DNA from: an uncultured Hyphomicrobiales bacterium
GTDB taxonomy: Bacteria > Pseudomonadota > Alphaproteobacteria > Rhizobiales > Beijerinckiaceae
Assembly: GCA_903825465.1 (NCBI GenBank)
Contig: CAIKAR010000065.1
Coordinates: 1 to 64,000 of the forward strand
Reading direction: 5' to 3'
Length of the DNA stretch: 64,000 nt
Each line of letters begins with the position of its first letter. The stretch's first letter is position 1. The notes below the pieces were generated by a model. It saw only the letters and a program-made list of their open reading frames with translations. It ran no database searches and was not told the DNA's origin. Below, piece after piece: positions 9,155-18,259 of this stretch. Position numbers and translations under genes: made by a program.

Positions 9155-9955
9155 ATGCGCATCCGGATTTCCCACAACGCCAGGTACGCCTACGCCTCGC
9201 CGCCCCGGCTGGTGACCCAGGTGCTGCGCGCGACGCCGCGCAGCCACCACGGCCAGCGCGTGTCGTCGTGGCGAATCGACGTCGATGTCGATTGCGCCCT
9301 GCGCGCCTCCGAGGACGCGTTCGGCAATTTCACCCACACGTTCACGGCGGCGGGGCGGCTCGACGCGCTGACGGTGTCGGTGGCCGGCGAGGTCGAAACC
9401 TTCGACACGGCCGGCGTCGCGACCGGCGCCATGGAACGATTTCCCCCGGAGTTGTTCCTGCGGCAAACCGAGCTGACCGCGCCGGACGCGGCCCTGCGCG
9501 CGCTCGCCGCGGACGTTGGCGCGCGCGGCAAAACCACGCTCGACAAGCTGCACGGGCTGATGACCGAAGTTAACACGCGCCTGAAGTTCGACAAAAAGGC
9601 CAAGGGCGTCGGCGCGGCGGCGGCGCTCGCCCAGGGCGCTGGCGCCTGCCAGGACTTCGCCCACGTGTTCATTTGCTGCGCGCGCGCGATGAACATCCCG
9701 GCGCGCTGCGTGAGCGGCTATTTTCTCGACATCGACGGCCCGGTCGAGCTGGAGGCGGGGCACGCCTGGGCCGAGGCCTATGTCGAGGATCTGGGCTGGG
9801 CGGGGTTCGACCCCGTGAGCGACGCCTGCCCTTCGGAAAGCCATGTCTGCGTCGCGCGCGGCTTTGATTATATGGGCGCGGCGCCGGCGCGCGGCGCGAT
9901 GACGGGCGGCGGCGGCGAAACACGCGCCGTCGACCTGCGGGTTTGGAAAATCTAG
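9155..9955 (+). CDS. Transglutaminase family protein
   Basis: GAGACQDFAHVFICCARAMNIPARCVSGYF, GHAWAEAYVEDLGWAGFDP (Cys-His-Asp transglutaminase-like core). Confidence 0.93.
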   Translation: MRIRISHNARYAYASPPRLVTQVLRATPRSHHGQRVSSWRIDVDVDCALRASEDAFGNFTHTFTAAGRLDALTVSVAGEVETFDTAGVATGAMERFPPELFLRQTELTAPDAALRALAADVGARGKTTLDKLHGLMTEVNTRLKFDKKAKGVGAAAALAQGAGACQDFAHVFICCARAMNIPARCVSGYFLDIDGPVELEAGHAWAEAYVEDLGWAGFDPVSDACPSESHVCVARGFDYMGAAPARGAMTGGGGETRAVDLRVWKI

Positions 9956-9974
9956 CGCGGCGGGGGAGACGGGC

Positions 9975-10721
9975 ATGACTTATTGCTGCGCGATCCTGGT
10001 CCGCGAGGGCCTGGTGATGATCGCCGACACGCGCACCAACGCGGGAATCGACAACGTCTCGACCTACCGCAAGCTGCATATGTTCAACGCGCCCGGCGAG
10101 CGCGTCATGATGATCGCCAGCGCCGGCAATCTGTCGGCGACGCAAAGCATCCTGCATCTGCTGAGGGAGGGATTCCCCGGCGGCGAAAACGGCGAAATCG
10201 AAAAGCTGACCGACGCGCGCACCATGTTCGACGGCGCGCAGATGATTGGCCGCGCGATCCGCCGCGTCCACCTGCTGGAGGGCGAGGCCTACCAGCAAAG
10301 CGGCGTGTCGTTCGAGCTTTCGTTGCTGTTTGGCGGGCAAGTCGGCGACGACCCGATGCGGCTTTTCCTCATCTACGCGGCGGGCAACTTCATCGAATGC
10401 GGGCGCGACGCGCCCTATTTCCAGATCGGCGAATACAAATACGGCAAGCCCGTGCTCGACCGCGCCGCCGTCTTCGAGACCGACATTTACGACTGCCTCA
10501 AGGTGGCGCTGGTGTCGATGGATTCGACGATGCGCTCCAACATCGGCGTCGGCCTGCCAATCGACATCGCGCTCAGCCGGCGCGACAGCCTGGAGCTCGA
10601 GGTCGATCAGCGCATCGACCACACCGAGCCCTATTTCCACGACCTGCGCGACCGCTGGTCGACGGCGCTGCGGCAGGCGCATCTGGGCATCCCGCGGCCG
10701 CCCTATGGCCGCAGGAACTAG
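9975..10721 (+). CDS. Anbu-type bacterial proteasome homologue (Ntn-hydrolase peptidase)
   Basis: MTYCCAILVREGLVMIADTRTNAGIDNVSTYRKLHMF: Thr immediately after Met and proteasome beta-like opening; located in the ATP-grasp/alpha-E/transglutaminase operon. Confidence 0.88.
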   Translation: MTYCCAILVREGLVMIADTRTNAGIDNVSTYRKLHMFNAPGERVMMIASAGNLSATQSILHLLREGFPGGENGEIEKLTDARTMFDGAQMIGRAIRRVHLLEGEAYQQSGVSFELSLLFGGQVGDDPMRLFLIYAAGNFIECGRDAPYFQIGEYKYGKPVLDRAAVFETDIYDCLKVALVSMDSTMRSNIGVGLPIDIALSRRDSLELEVDQRIDHTEPYFHDLRDRWSTALRQAHLGIPRPPYGRRN

Positions 10722-10824
10722 GGCCGGGAATTAGGCCGACGCCGCGCGCTTTCTCGACGCGAAGCGGATATCGCCGCGCCTAAAAACACTTTAGGGTGTC
10801 GCCGAATCCAATCCGGGGAACGCC

Positions 10825-12465
10825 ATGAAAGTCGTCGACGCCATCGCCGAAATCCTCAAGCGCGAGGGCGTTGACACGCTGTTCGGCTATCCCGTCAATC
10901 CACTGTTCGAGGGCGCGGCGAAGGCCGGCATCAAGCCCATTGTCGTGCGGCAGGAGCGCATCGGCGTGCACATGGCCGACGCCATGTCGCGCGTGACGAG
11001 CGGCCAGAAGATCGGCGTGTTCTGCATGCAGCACGGACCGGGCGTCGAGAACACGCTCGGCGCCATCGCGCAGGCGTTCAGCGAGTCGGTGCCGATATTG
11101 GTGATACCCGGCGGCTACGACCGCCGGCTGTCGCATGTCGAGCCGAACTTCTCGTCGCCGAAATCCATGGGCACGTTCACCAAGTCGGTCGAGCAGCTAA
11201 CCTCCGGCAAGGACATCGTCAACGTCTTCCGCCGGGCCTTCACGCAATTGCGCAATGGCCGCGGCGGCCCCTGCGTGGTGGAAGTGCCGCGCGATGTCTG
11301 GAACGAGGAGGTTCCCGCCGACTTCGACTACAAGCCCGTGATCTCGACGCGCTATGGGCCGGACCCCGCCGCCGTCGCGGAGGCCGCGGACCTGCTCGCC
11401 AACGCCAAACGGCCCGTGATTTACGCGGGGCAGGGGGTTCACTACGCCCGCGCCTGGCCGCAGTTGAAGGCGCTCGCCGAGGCGCTCGCCGCGCCGGTCT
11501 GCACGTCGCTCGAAGGCAAAAGCTCGTTTCCGGAAAATCACCCGCTGGCGCTGGGCTCCGGCGGCGCCGCCATGCCGCGCGCGGTGCGGCGTTTTCTCGA
11601 CGACGCCGACGTGATTTTTGGCCTCGGCGTGTCGTTTTCGGAAACCGCGTTCGGCGTGACGATGCCGACAGGCAAGACGATCATTCACGCGACGCTCGAC
11701 CCCAAGCACCTCAACAAGGATGTCGAGGCCCGCGTCGGCCTGATCGGCGACGCCGCGTTGACGCTGGACGCGCTGAACGCGGCGATCTCGGCCCGCGTGA
11801 AAACCCCGCGCGACATCGGGAAAACCGCCGCCGAGATCGCCGCCGTGCGCGATCCCTGGATGGCGGAATGGCGGGCGAAGCTGACCTCTTCCGAAACGCC
11901 CATGACGCCCTACCGCGTCATCGCCGACCTTTTGAAGACGGTCGATATCGACAACACCATCATCACCCACGACGCGGGCTCGCCGCGCGACCAGCTCTCG
12001 CCCTTCTGGATCTCGACTTCGCCCTTGTCCTACATCGGCTGGGGCAAGACGACGCAGCTCGGCTATGGCCTGGGCCTCGCCATGGGCGCCAAGGTCGCGC
12101 ATCCCGACAAGCTCTGCATAAACGTGTTTGGCGACGCGGCGGTTGGCTTCGTCGGCATGGATTACGAGACCGCGGCGCGCTACAAAATCCCGATTCTCTC
12201 GATTGTCTTCAACAATTTCTCGATGGCCTGCGAGCTCGACATCATGCCGGCCTCGACCGAGCGCTACCGCGCGACCGACATCTCAGGCAACTACGCCGAA
12301 CTCGGCAAGACGCTCGGGTGTTACAGCGAGCGGGTGACCTCGCCCGACGAGATCATCCCGGCGCTCAAGCGCGGCATCGAGATGACGCGCAAGGGAACGC
12401 CGGTGCTGCTCGAATTCATCACTTGCCTGGAGAAAGCGCAGTCGCGGATGGTCGCGCGCAAGTAG
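10825..12465 (+). CDS. Thiamine pyrophosphate-requiring enzyme, acetolactate synthase-like
   Basis: IAEILKREGVDTLFGYPVNPLFEGAAKAG, RQERIGVHMADAMSR, GDAAVGFVGMDYETAARYKIPILSIVFNN. Confidence 0.92.
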   Translation: MKVVDAIAEILKREGVDTLFGYPVNPLFEGAAKAGIKPIVVRQERIGVHMADAMSRVTSGQKIGVFCMQHGPGVENTLGAIAQAFSESVPILVIPGGYDRRLSHVEPNFSSPKSMGTFTKSVEQLTSGKDIVNVFRRAFTQLRNGRGGPCVVEVPRDVWNEEVPADFDYKPVISTRYGPDPAAVAEAADLLANAKRPVIYAGQGVHYARAWPQLKALAEALAAPVCTSLEGKSSFPENHPLALGSGGAAMPRAVRRFLDDADVIFGLGVSFSETAFGVTMPTGKTIIHATLDPKHLNKDVEARVGLIGDAALTLDALNAAISARVKTPRDIGKTAAEIAAVRDPWMAEWRAKLTSSETPMTPYRVIADLLKTVDIDNTIITHDAGSPRDQLSPFWISTSPLSYIGWGKTTQLGYGLGLAMGAKVAHPDKLCINVFGDAAVGFVGMDYETAARYKIPILSIVFNNFSMACELDIMPASTERYRATDISGNYAELGKTLGCYSERVTSPDEIIPALKRGIEMTRKGTPVLLEFITCLEKAQSRMVARK

Positions 12466-12471
12466 GAGCGG

Positions 12472-13095
12472 CTATTTCGGGCAGGCGGCTGGCTGCCCGT
12501 CGAGCCCTTCCGTCACGCGCTCGAAACTGGCCGCGCTTTTGTCGCCGTCGCGCGTCACACGCACGACATACATGCCGTCGTAGTCGTCGCTGTTCCATTT
12601 GGGCGCCACGCCCGCCTCGCCGCCGTTGTGAACGATCAGCTTGTCGGCGATTTTCGGAATCAGGTTGTGCTCCCACGCCACGACCACCAGCGCCCGGCGG
12701 TATTTCGGGTCGTCCAGCGCCATCCGCAGCTTCTTGGTGTGGTTGAGGCCGAAGTCGGCGTTGATCGGCAATCCGAACGCGATCGCGGCGGGCTCGATGG
12801 TCGCGAGCGGCCTGACATAATCGTAGTCGTCGCCGCCGTCCTTCTTTTGCTCGGAAGGATCTGGCGCGAACACGGCGTTGGGCGCGCCGAACTTCGCGGC
12901 GATGACCGCGGGCAGCGCAAGCGCGCGGTTCAGGCCCTTGCAACTCAATTGGCCCAATCCGTTCGCGGGTTTTTCGCCATGCCGCACGAGGACGATTGTT
13001 TCGGTGTCCGCCGCCCGCGCCGCGCCCGCGGTCAACGCCGGAAGCGCGGCGAGAGCCGCGAAAGCCACGCAAATGCTTGAAGTCGTCGAAGCCAT
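12472..13095 (-). CDS. Exported histidine phosphatase family protein
   Basis: Signal peptide then ETIVLVRHGEKPANGLGQLSCKGLNRAL (RHG motif). Confidence 0.82.
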   Translation of the reverse strand: MASTTSSICVAFAALAALPALTAGAARAADTETIVLVRHGEKPANGLGQLSCKGLNRALALPAVIAAKFGAPNAVFAPDPSEQKKDGGDDYDYVRPLATIEPAAIAFGLPINADFGLNHTKKLRMALDDPKYRRALVVVAWEHNLIPKIADKLIVHNGGEAGVAPKWNSDDYDGMYVVRVTRDGDKSAASFERVTEGLDGQPAACPK

Positions 13096-13124
13096 GCTTG
13101 AACCTGTTGAATGGCTTGAAGCGT

Positions 13125-14321
13125 TCAGGCCGCCTTCTTGTCCATCAACTCGACAAAACGCCTAAACAGGTAGTGCGAGTCCCGCGGGCCGGGCGAGGCC
13201 TCGGGATGATGCTGCACCGAAAACGCCGGCCGATCCGTCAGCGACACGCCGCAATTCGAGCCGTCGAACAGCGAGCGGTGGGTTTCCCTGGCGTTGGCGG
13301 GAAGCGTCTTCGCGTCCACAGCGAAACCGTGGTTCATCGACACGATCTCGACCTTGCCGGTGGTGTAGTCCATCACCGGGTGGTTGGCGCCGTGATGGCC
13401 CTGTTTCATTTTCACCGTCGTCGCGCCGACCGCGAGCGCGAGCATCTGGTGGCCGAGGCAAATGCCAAACACCGGCGTCTTGCTGTCGAGCAGCGCGCGG
13501 ATGACGGGCACGGCGTATTCGCCTGTTTCAGCGGGGTCGCCGGGGCCGTTCGACAAAAACACGCCGTCCGGCTTCAGCGCGAAAATCTCCGCCGCCGTCG
13601 TCGTCGCGGGCACCACCGTCACCGCGCAGCCAGCGTCCGCCAGCAGGCGCAGGATGTTGCGCTTGACGCCATAGTCGATGGCGACGACCCGGCGCGCCGG
13701 CGCGGATTGCCTGCCATAACCGGCCTCCAGCGACCACGTCGTCTCGTCCCAGTCGTAGCGTTGCGCCGCGGTGACGCCGGGCACGAGGTCCATGCCGTCG
13801 ATGCCGGGCCAGGCCGCGGCTTCCTTCTTCAACGCGGCGATGTCGAACACGCCGTCCGGCGCATGCGCGACGACGGCGTTGGGCATGCCTTTTTCGCGGA
13901 TCAACGCGGTCAGCGCGCGGGTGTCGACGCCGCGCAGGCCGATAATGCCGCGCGCCTTCAGCCACGCGTCGAGGTTTTGCGTCGCCCGGTAATTCGAGGG
14001 GTCGGTGACGGGCGCCTGCAAAACCACGCCGCGCGCCCCCGCGCTCGCCGCCATGTTGACGGTCTCGATATCTTCGTTGTTGACGCCGACATTGCCGATG
14101 TGGGGGAAGGTGAAGGTGATGATCTGCCCGGCGTAGGACGGGTCCGTCATGATCTCCTGATAGCCGGTCATCGCCGTGTTGAAGCAGACCTCGCCCACCG
14201 CGTGGCCGCTGGCGCCCAGGCCAAACCCCTCGATCACCGTGCCGTCGGCGAGCACCAGCAGGGCGGTGGCGCGGCTGGGCGTCCACGGAGCCAAGCCCGC
14301 TTTTTCTTGAACCTCGGTCAT
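13125..14321 (-). CDS. carA: Carbamoyl-phosphate synthase small subunit
   Basis: ALLVLADGTVIEGFGLGASGHAVGEVCFNTAMTGYQEIMTDPSYAGQIITFTFPHIGNVGVN; PVFGICLGHQMLALAVGA; QHHPEASPGPRDS. Confidence 0.97.
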   Translation of the reverse strand: MTEVQEKAGLAPWTPSRATALLVLADGTVIEGFGLGASGHAVGEVCFNTAMTGYQEIMTDPSYAGQIITFTFPHIGNVGVNNEDIETVNMAASAGARGVVLQAPVTDPSNYRATQNLDAWLKARGIIGLRGVDTRALTALIREKGMPNAVVAHAPDGVFDIAALKKEAAAWPGIDGMDLVPGVTAAQRYDWDETTWSLEAGYGRQSAPARRVVAIDYGVKRNILRLLADAGCAVTVVPATTTAAEIFALKPDGVFLSNGPGDPAETGEYAVPVIRALLDSKTPVFGICLGHQMLALAVGATTVKMKQGHHGANHPVMDYTTGKVEIVSMNHGFAVDAKTLPANARETHRSLFDGSNCGVSLTDRPAFSVQHHPEASPGPRDSHYLFRRFVELMDKKAA

Positions 14322-14463
14322 ATCGGCTCTAAACCCTGCGCGCGGGGGCTCGGCGGCGCGCGCCGATTCGAACCCCGAAAAGTATTGGATTGATTTCACA
14401 GCTAGGGGAGGGGCGTGCGCGCGTCAACCCGGCCCGGCGCCAATCCCCCGCCAAGGAGGCACA

Positions 14464-14916
14464 ATGTTGCGTGAACAGATCGCCGAAAGCCTCAAGGCCG
14501 CCATGAAAGCGGGCGACGCCGACCGCCGCGACGCCCTGCGCCTGATGAGCGCCGCCATCAAGGACCGCGACATCGCGCTGCGCGGCGAAGGCAAGCCGCT
14601 GAACGAGGAGGATATCGTCGCGGTGCTGACCAAGATGGTCAAAAGCCGCCAGGAATCGATGGAAATCTACGACAAGAACAACCGCCCCGAACTCGCGGCG
14701 AAGGAGCGCGGCGAAATCGCGGTGATCTCCGGCTTCCTGCCCCAGCAAATGGGCGAGGCGGAGGTCGCCGCCGCGATCAAGGCCGCCATCGCCGAAACAG
14801 GCGCCACATCGCCCAAGGACATGGGCAAGGTGATTGCCGCCCTCAAGGCGAAATACGCCGGCCAGATCGACTTCGGCAAGGCGAGCGGATTGGTGAAGGC
14901 GGCGTTGGCCGGGTGA
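14464..14916 (+). CDS. GatB/YqeY domain-containing protein
   Basis: MLREQIAESLKAAMKAGDADRRDALRLMSAAIKDRDIALRGEGKPLNEEDIVAVLTKMVKSRQESMEIY. Confidence 0.95.
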   Translation: MLREQIAESLKAAMKAGDADRRDALRLMSAAIKDRDIALRGEGKPLNEEDIVAVLTKMVKSRQESMEIYDKNNRPELAAKERGEIAVISGFLPQQMGEAEVAAAIKAAIAETGATSPKDMGKVIAALKAKYAGQIDFGKASGLVKAALAG

Positions 14917-15956
14917 GGCGGCTCACTAAAATTATCGCCGACATTTTCGCGGTCTCAGCCCTGGCCGCCGCTTCAGCCGCGTCCGCCGATCCGGTCGAGG
15001 ATTTTTACCGCGGCAAGACCATCACGATGATTATCGGAACGGGCGAAAATGCTGGCGCTGTCGAGGCTTATCCGCGCGCCCTCGCGCAGGTCATGAAGAA
15101 ATATCTGCCCGGCGCGCCCAACATGATTGTCACCAACATGCCGGGGGCTGGCGGCATCAAGGCGGCGAACTACATCAATTCGATCGCGCCGCGCGATGGC
15201 ACGGTGTGGGGCTTCATCACCCGCGGCTTCATCTCCGCGCCGCTGCTGAAGATCCCGCAGGCGACCTTCGACCCCGTGAAATTCAGCTGGATTGGCTCGG
15301 CCGCGCGCACCGTCTCCGTCGGCGTCGTCTGGAAGGCGTCGACGCCCGTGCGCACGATCCAGGAGGCGATGACAACGCCGGTCGTCGTCGGCGCTACAAG
15401 CGTTGGACAGGACACAGCGACATGGCCGGCGCTGCTCAACACCTTCGCTGGCACGAAATTCAAGATCGTCACCGGCTACGCCAGCGTCGGCGAGGTCGAT
15501 TACGCCATTGAAAAAGGCGAGTTGCAAGGCAAGGTCGGTTTCACCTGGGCCGCGTTGAACAGCGGCCGGCAGTTGCAGTGGCTGCAAAACGGACAAGTCG
15601 AGGTGCTGGTTCAGCTTGGCGTCGAGAAATCGAAAGCCATCCCCGACAGCGTGCCGCTGGGTCTCGATCTCGCAAAAACGCCCGAGGACCGGCTGGCGAT
15701 GCAGGTGATCGCGGGGCCGGCGGCGACCGGATTTCCCTCGTTCATGGGGCCGGGGATTCCGCGCGACCGGCTCGACGCCTTGCGCGTTGCCTACGCGAAA
15801 TCCCTCGTCGATCCCGAATTCGTCGATCTGGTGAGGCGCGAAGGCCTCGACATCGACCCGATCGCCGGCGCCGACCTCGAAAAAATCGTGCGCGACATTT
15901 ACGCGCTGCCGCCCGACGCGGTGGAGCGCGCGCGCTCGGCGCTGATGGGGCCATAA
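14913..15956 (+). CDS. TctC/Bug-like tricarboxylate transporter substrate-binding protein
   Basis: GTG start overlapping the yqeY stop; DFYRGKTITMIIGTGENAGAVEAYPRALAQVMKKYLPGAPNMIVTNMPGAGGIKAANYI. Confidence 0.85.
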   Translation: MRRLTKIIADIFAVSALAAASAASADPVEDFYRGKTITMIIGTGENAGAVEAYPRALAQVMKKYLPGAPNMIVTNMPGAGGIKAANYINSIAPRDGTVWGFITRGFISAPLLKIPQATFDPVKFSWIGSAARTVSVGVVWKASTPVRTIQEAMTTPVVVGATSVGQDTATWPALLNTFAGTKFKIVTGYASVGEVDYAIEKGELQGKVGFTWAALNSGRQLQWLQNGQVEVLVQLGVEKSKAIPDSVPLGLDLAKTPEDRLAMQVIAGPAATGFPSFMGPGIPRDRLDALRVAYAKSLVDPEFVDLVRREGLDIDPIAGADLEKIVRDIYALPPDAVERARSALMGP

Positions 15957-16069
15957 CAGCCCGCTTTCGCCGGCGTTAACCCTAAGCGTTTGCCTGGCGT
16001 TCATGACAGCCGGGGTATCGTCCTCGCATTGGACTTTCGCTTCGATTTTCGCTTGGACTGGTTTTCATC

Positions 16070-16234
16070 ATGCGTGTTTCAGAAGTCGTCATGACTGTGT
16101 TTATCGTCGCCCTTATCCTGATTTCCCTCGCGTTCGGCTCGCGCGTTGTCGGCCTGTTTTTCGCGGGCCTTCTCGGCGCGGCGATCATATCGACGCGAAG
16201 AGGCCGCCGTGGTCCCGGCGGCCTCGTTCAATAG
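16070..16234 (+). CDS. Small membrane protein (54 aa), uncharacterised
   Basis: Below the track size cutoff; ATG at 16070 reads MRVSEVVMTVFIVALILISLAFGSRVVGLFFAGLLGAAIISTRRGRRGPGGLVQ*; one or two predicted TM segments. Confidence 0.45.
   Translation: MRVSEVVMTVFIVALILISLAFGSRVVGLFFAGLLGAAIISTRRGRRGPGGLVQ
16201..16224. terminator. Perfect hairpin AGGCCGCCG-TGGTCC-CGGCGGCCT, possible bidirectional terminator
   Basis: 9-bp perfect inverted repeat between the small membrane ORF and the convergent L,D-transpeptidase gene; no clear U-tract. Confidence 0.4.
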
Positions 16235-16248
16235 GCAACGGAACGCTT

Positions 16249-16989
16249 CTACGCCAGCACCGTCACCGGCGTGCCAGCCTGCGCTCGCGTGTAAAGATTC
16301 GCGATGTCCTGGTTGACCATGCGCACACAGCCCGACGACACGCTCGTGCCGATCGTCTCGGGCTCGGTGGTGCCGTGGATGCGGTAGCCGAGGTCTTGTT
16401 TGTCGCGAAACAGATACATCGCGCGCGCGCCGAGCGGGCTTTTGGGTCCGCCGCGCACGCCGAGCCCGCGCGGCGTTTGTTCGAGTTCGGCCCTGATGTC
16501 GGGATCGCGCGCGATCATTTCGGCGGGCGGCACCCAATCGGGCCAGTCGCGCTTGAATTGAACCTTCGCGTCGCCGTTCCAGAGAAATCCTTCGCGGCCG
16601 ACGCCGACCCCGTAGCGCGTCGCCTTGCCGGGTTCCTCGACAAAATAGAGGTGGCGCCCGCGGGGATCGACGATGATCGAGCCCGTCGGCTCCGCCCATG
16701 GAAAGACCACGGTCTGGCGCAGGTAGCGCTGCGGCACAGCGGTATAGTCAAACGCCAAAATCGGAAATTTTTCCCCGGGATATTCGCCGTAGATGGCTTG
16801 GTAGTCCGGTCGCGCCAGCGTTTTCGTCAACGGCCGGGCGCCAACGGCGTTTTCATCCGCGACGCGGGGGTCGGGGCCGCCCGGCGCGCTGGAGAGGTCG
16901 GGCACAGGGCCATCGTTGCTGGCGCAACCCGCAAGCGCCGAAACCGTCATTGAAAAACCGCCAATCGCCGCGGCGCGCCGAGTCAACAT
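16249..16989 (-). CDS. L,D-transpeptidase (YkuD domain) lipoprotein
   Basis: Lipobox LAGC; RIHGTTEPETIGTSVSSGCVRMVNQDIANLY catalytic motif; GGGAAAG upstream of ATG. Confidence 0.94.
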   Translation of the reverse strand: MLTRRAAAIGGFSMTVSALAGCASNDGPVPDLSSAPGGPDPRVADENAVGARPLTKTLARPDYQAIYGEYPGEKFPILAFDYTAVPQRYLRQTVVFPWAEPTGSIIVDPRGRHLYFVEEPGKATRYGVGVGREGFLWNGDAKVQFKRDWPDWVPPAEMIARDPDIRAELEQTPRGLGVRGGPKSPLGARAMYLFRDKQDLGYRIHGTTEPETIGTSVSSGCVRMVNQDIANLYTRAQAGTPVTVLA

Positions 16990-17099
16990 TGAACACTTTC
17001 CCATATCAAACAAAAACATGGTAAAGCGGCGGGGTTAACGATCGGTGTGGAGGCGTTCGAGGCGAACGCCGAGATGGAAGCGAGGCGGTGGGGCGGTGG

Positions 17100-18140
17100 C
17101 TACTCCGCCCCTATCACCGCCACCACGGCCTTCACCACCGCCGGGTCCGCCCCGAGAATCCGGTCCACCAGCCCGGCGAGCGCTTCGCCGTTCAGCGGCG
17201 CCATGTCGAGCCCCTCTTTTTTCGCCTCGTCCAAAAACCCCGCGTCCTTCGTCATGGCGTCGAATCCTTCGCGGAAAACCTTCAGCAATTCCGGCCGCGT
17301 CCCCGGCGGCAGCACGTAGGGCTGGTCGATCGACACCGTGTCGCTCAGAAACGCGAACATGGCGCGCTGTTCGGCTGTTTGCGCGAGGTCGGTCAGCAGC
17401 GGCGTGTCGGGCAGGTCGGGCTCCTTGCGCAGGCCGACCTGAAACAGCGGCGCGATCTTGTTCTGCGCGATCCAGTCGGGGTGGATCGCCTTGTAGGAAC
17501 TCCACGGATTGGAGCCGCGCACCTGCACCTCGCCGCTTTCCATCGCGAGATTCACCGCCGTGCCGCTTTCATAGCCGGTGATGATCTTGAACTTCGTGCC
17601 GATGGCGGCGTTGAGCAGCGCGGGATAGCCGTACATCGTGCCGATCTTGCTGAGCGCGCCGACGGTGACCTCGCGCCGCTTGGCGTCCTCGATGGAAAGA
17701 ACGCCCGACGCGCGCCACGCGGCGGTGACGTCGTCGGTCTGGCTGAGCGAGCCGATCCAGCCGAATTCGCGCGACTGAAAGCGCACCTTGCCCTGCTTGA
17801 TCACGTCGTAATAGGGCATCGAGCGGTTGAAGGTCGCGACCACCGCGCCGTCCTTCGGCGCGATTTCGTAGACGTAGTTCGCCGCCTGCACGCCCGAGGC
17901 GCCCGGCATGTTCGACACGATGAACGCGGGGTGGCCGGGCAGAAACGCGCCCCAGTGTTTCGCCACCAGCCGCGCGTAGGCGTCGTGGCCGCCGCCCGGC
18001 GCCGAGCCGATGATCAAGCGGATGGTTTTGTCGCGAAAGTCTTCCGCGGCGAGGGCGGGGGTGGCGAGCGCGAGCAGCGCGGCCACGGCAAATGTTCCGC
18101 GCGCCGCCGCCTGTTGGCGCGCGCGCGTTGCGCTCCTCAT
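17100..18140 (-). CDS. TctC/Bug-like tricarboxylate transporter substrate-binding protein
   Basis: Signal peptide; FRDKTIRLIIGSAPGGGHDAYARLVAKHWGAFLPGHPAFIVSNMPGASGVQAANYVYEIAPKDG; a GTG start at 18182 is possible. Confidence 0.85.
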   Translation of the reverse strand: MRSATRARQQAAARGTFAVAALLALATPALAAEDFRDKTIRLIIGSAPGGGHDAYARLVAKHWGAFLPGHPAFIVSNMPGASGVQAANYVYEIAPKDGAVVATFNRSMPYYDVIKQGKVRFQSREFGWIGSLSQTDDVTAAWRASGVLSIEDAKRREVTVGALSKIGTMYGYPALLNAAIGTKFKIITGYESGTAVNLAMESGEVQVRGSNPWSSYKAIHPDWIAQNKIAPLFQVGLRKEPDLPDTPLLTDLAQTAEQRAMFAFLSDTVSIDQPYVLPPGTRPELLKVFREGFDAMTKDAGFLDEAKKEGLDMAPLNGEALAGLVDRILGADPAVVKAVVAVIGAE

Positions 18141-18259
18141 GGCGGTTTCGCCGCGGCCCATGCGTTCCCTCAAAGATTTCACTGGCCCGGGATGCTAACG
18201 TGGACGGACGCGGTGTCAACGCGGCCTCCGAAGTTGGCCCCATCCGCCCGGAGAAAGCC

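Noticed and set aside
8313-9215. 300-aa plus-strand ORF overlapping the alpha-E gene
   Set aside because: Shifted frame of the alpha-E domain gene; Arg-rich with no motifs.
15982-16188. 68-aa minus-strand ORF
   Set aside because: Overlaps the better hydrophobic plus-strand small ORF (16070-16234) and has low-complexity Arg/Thr composition.
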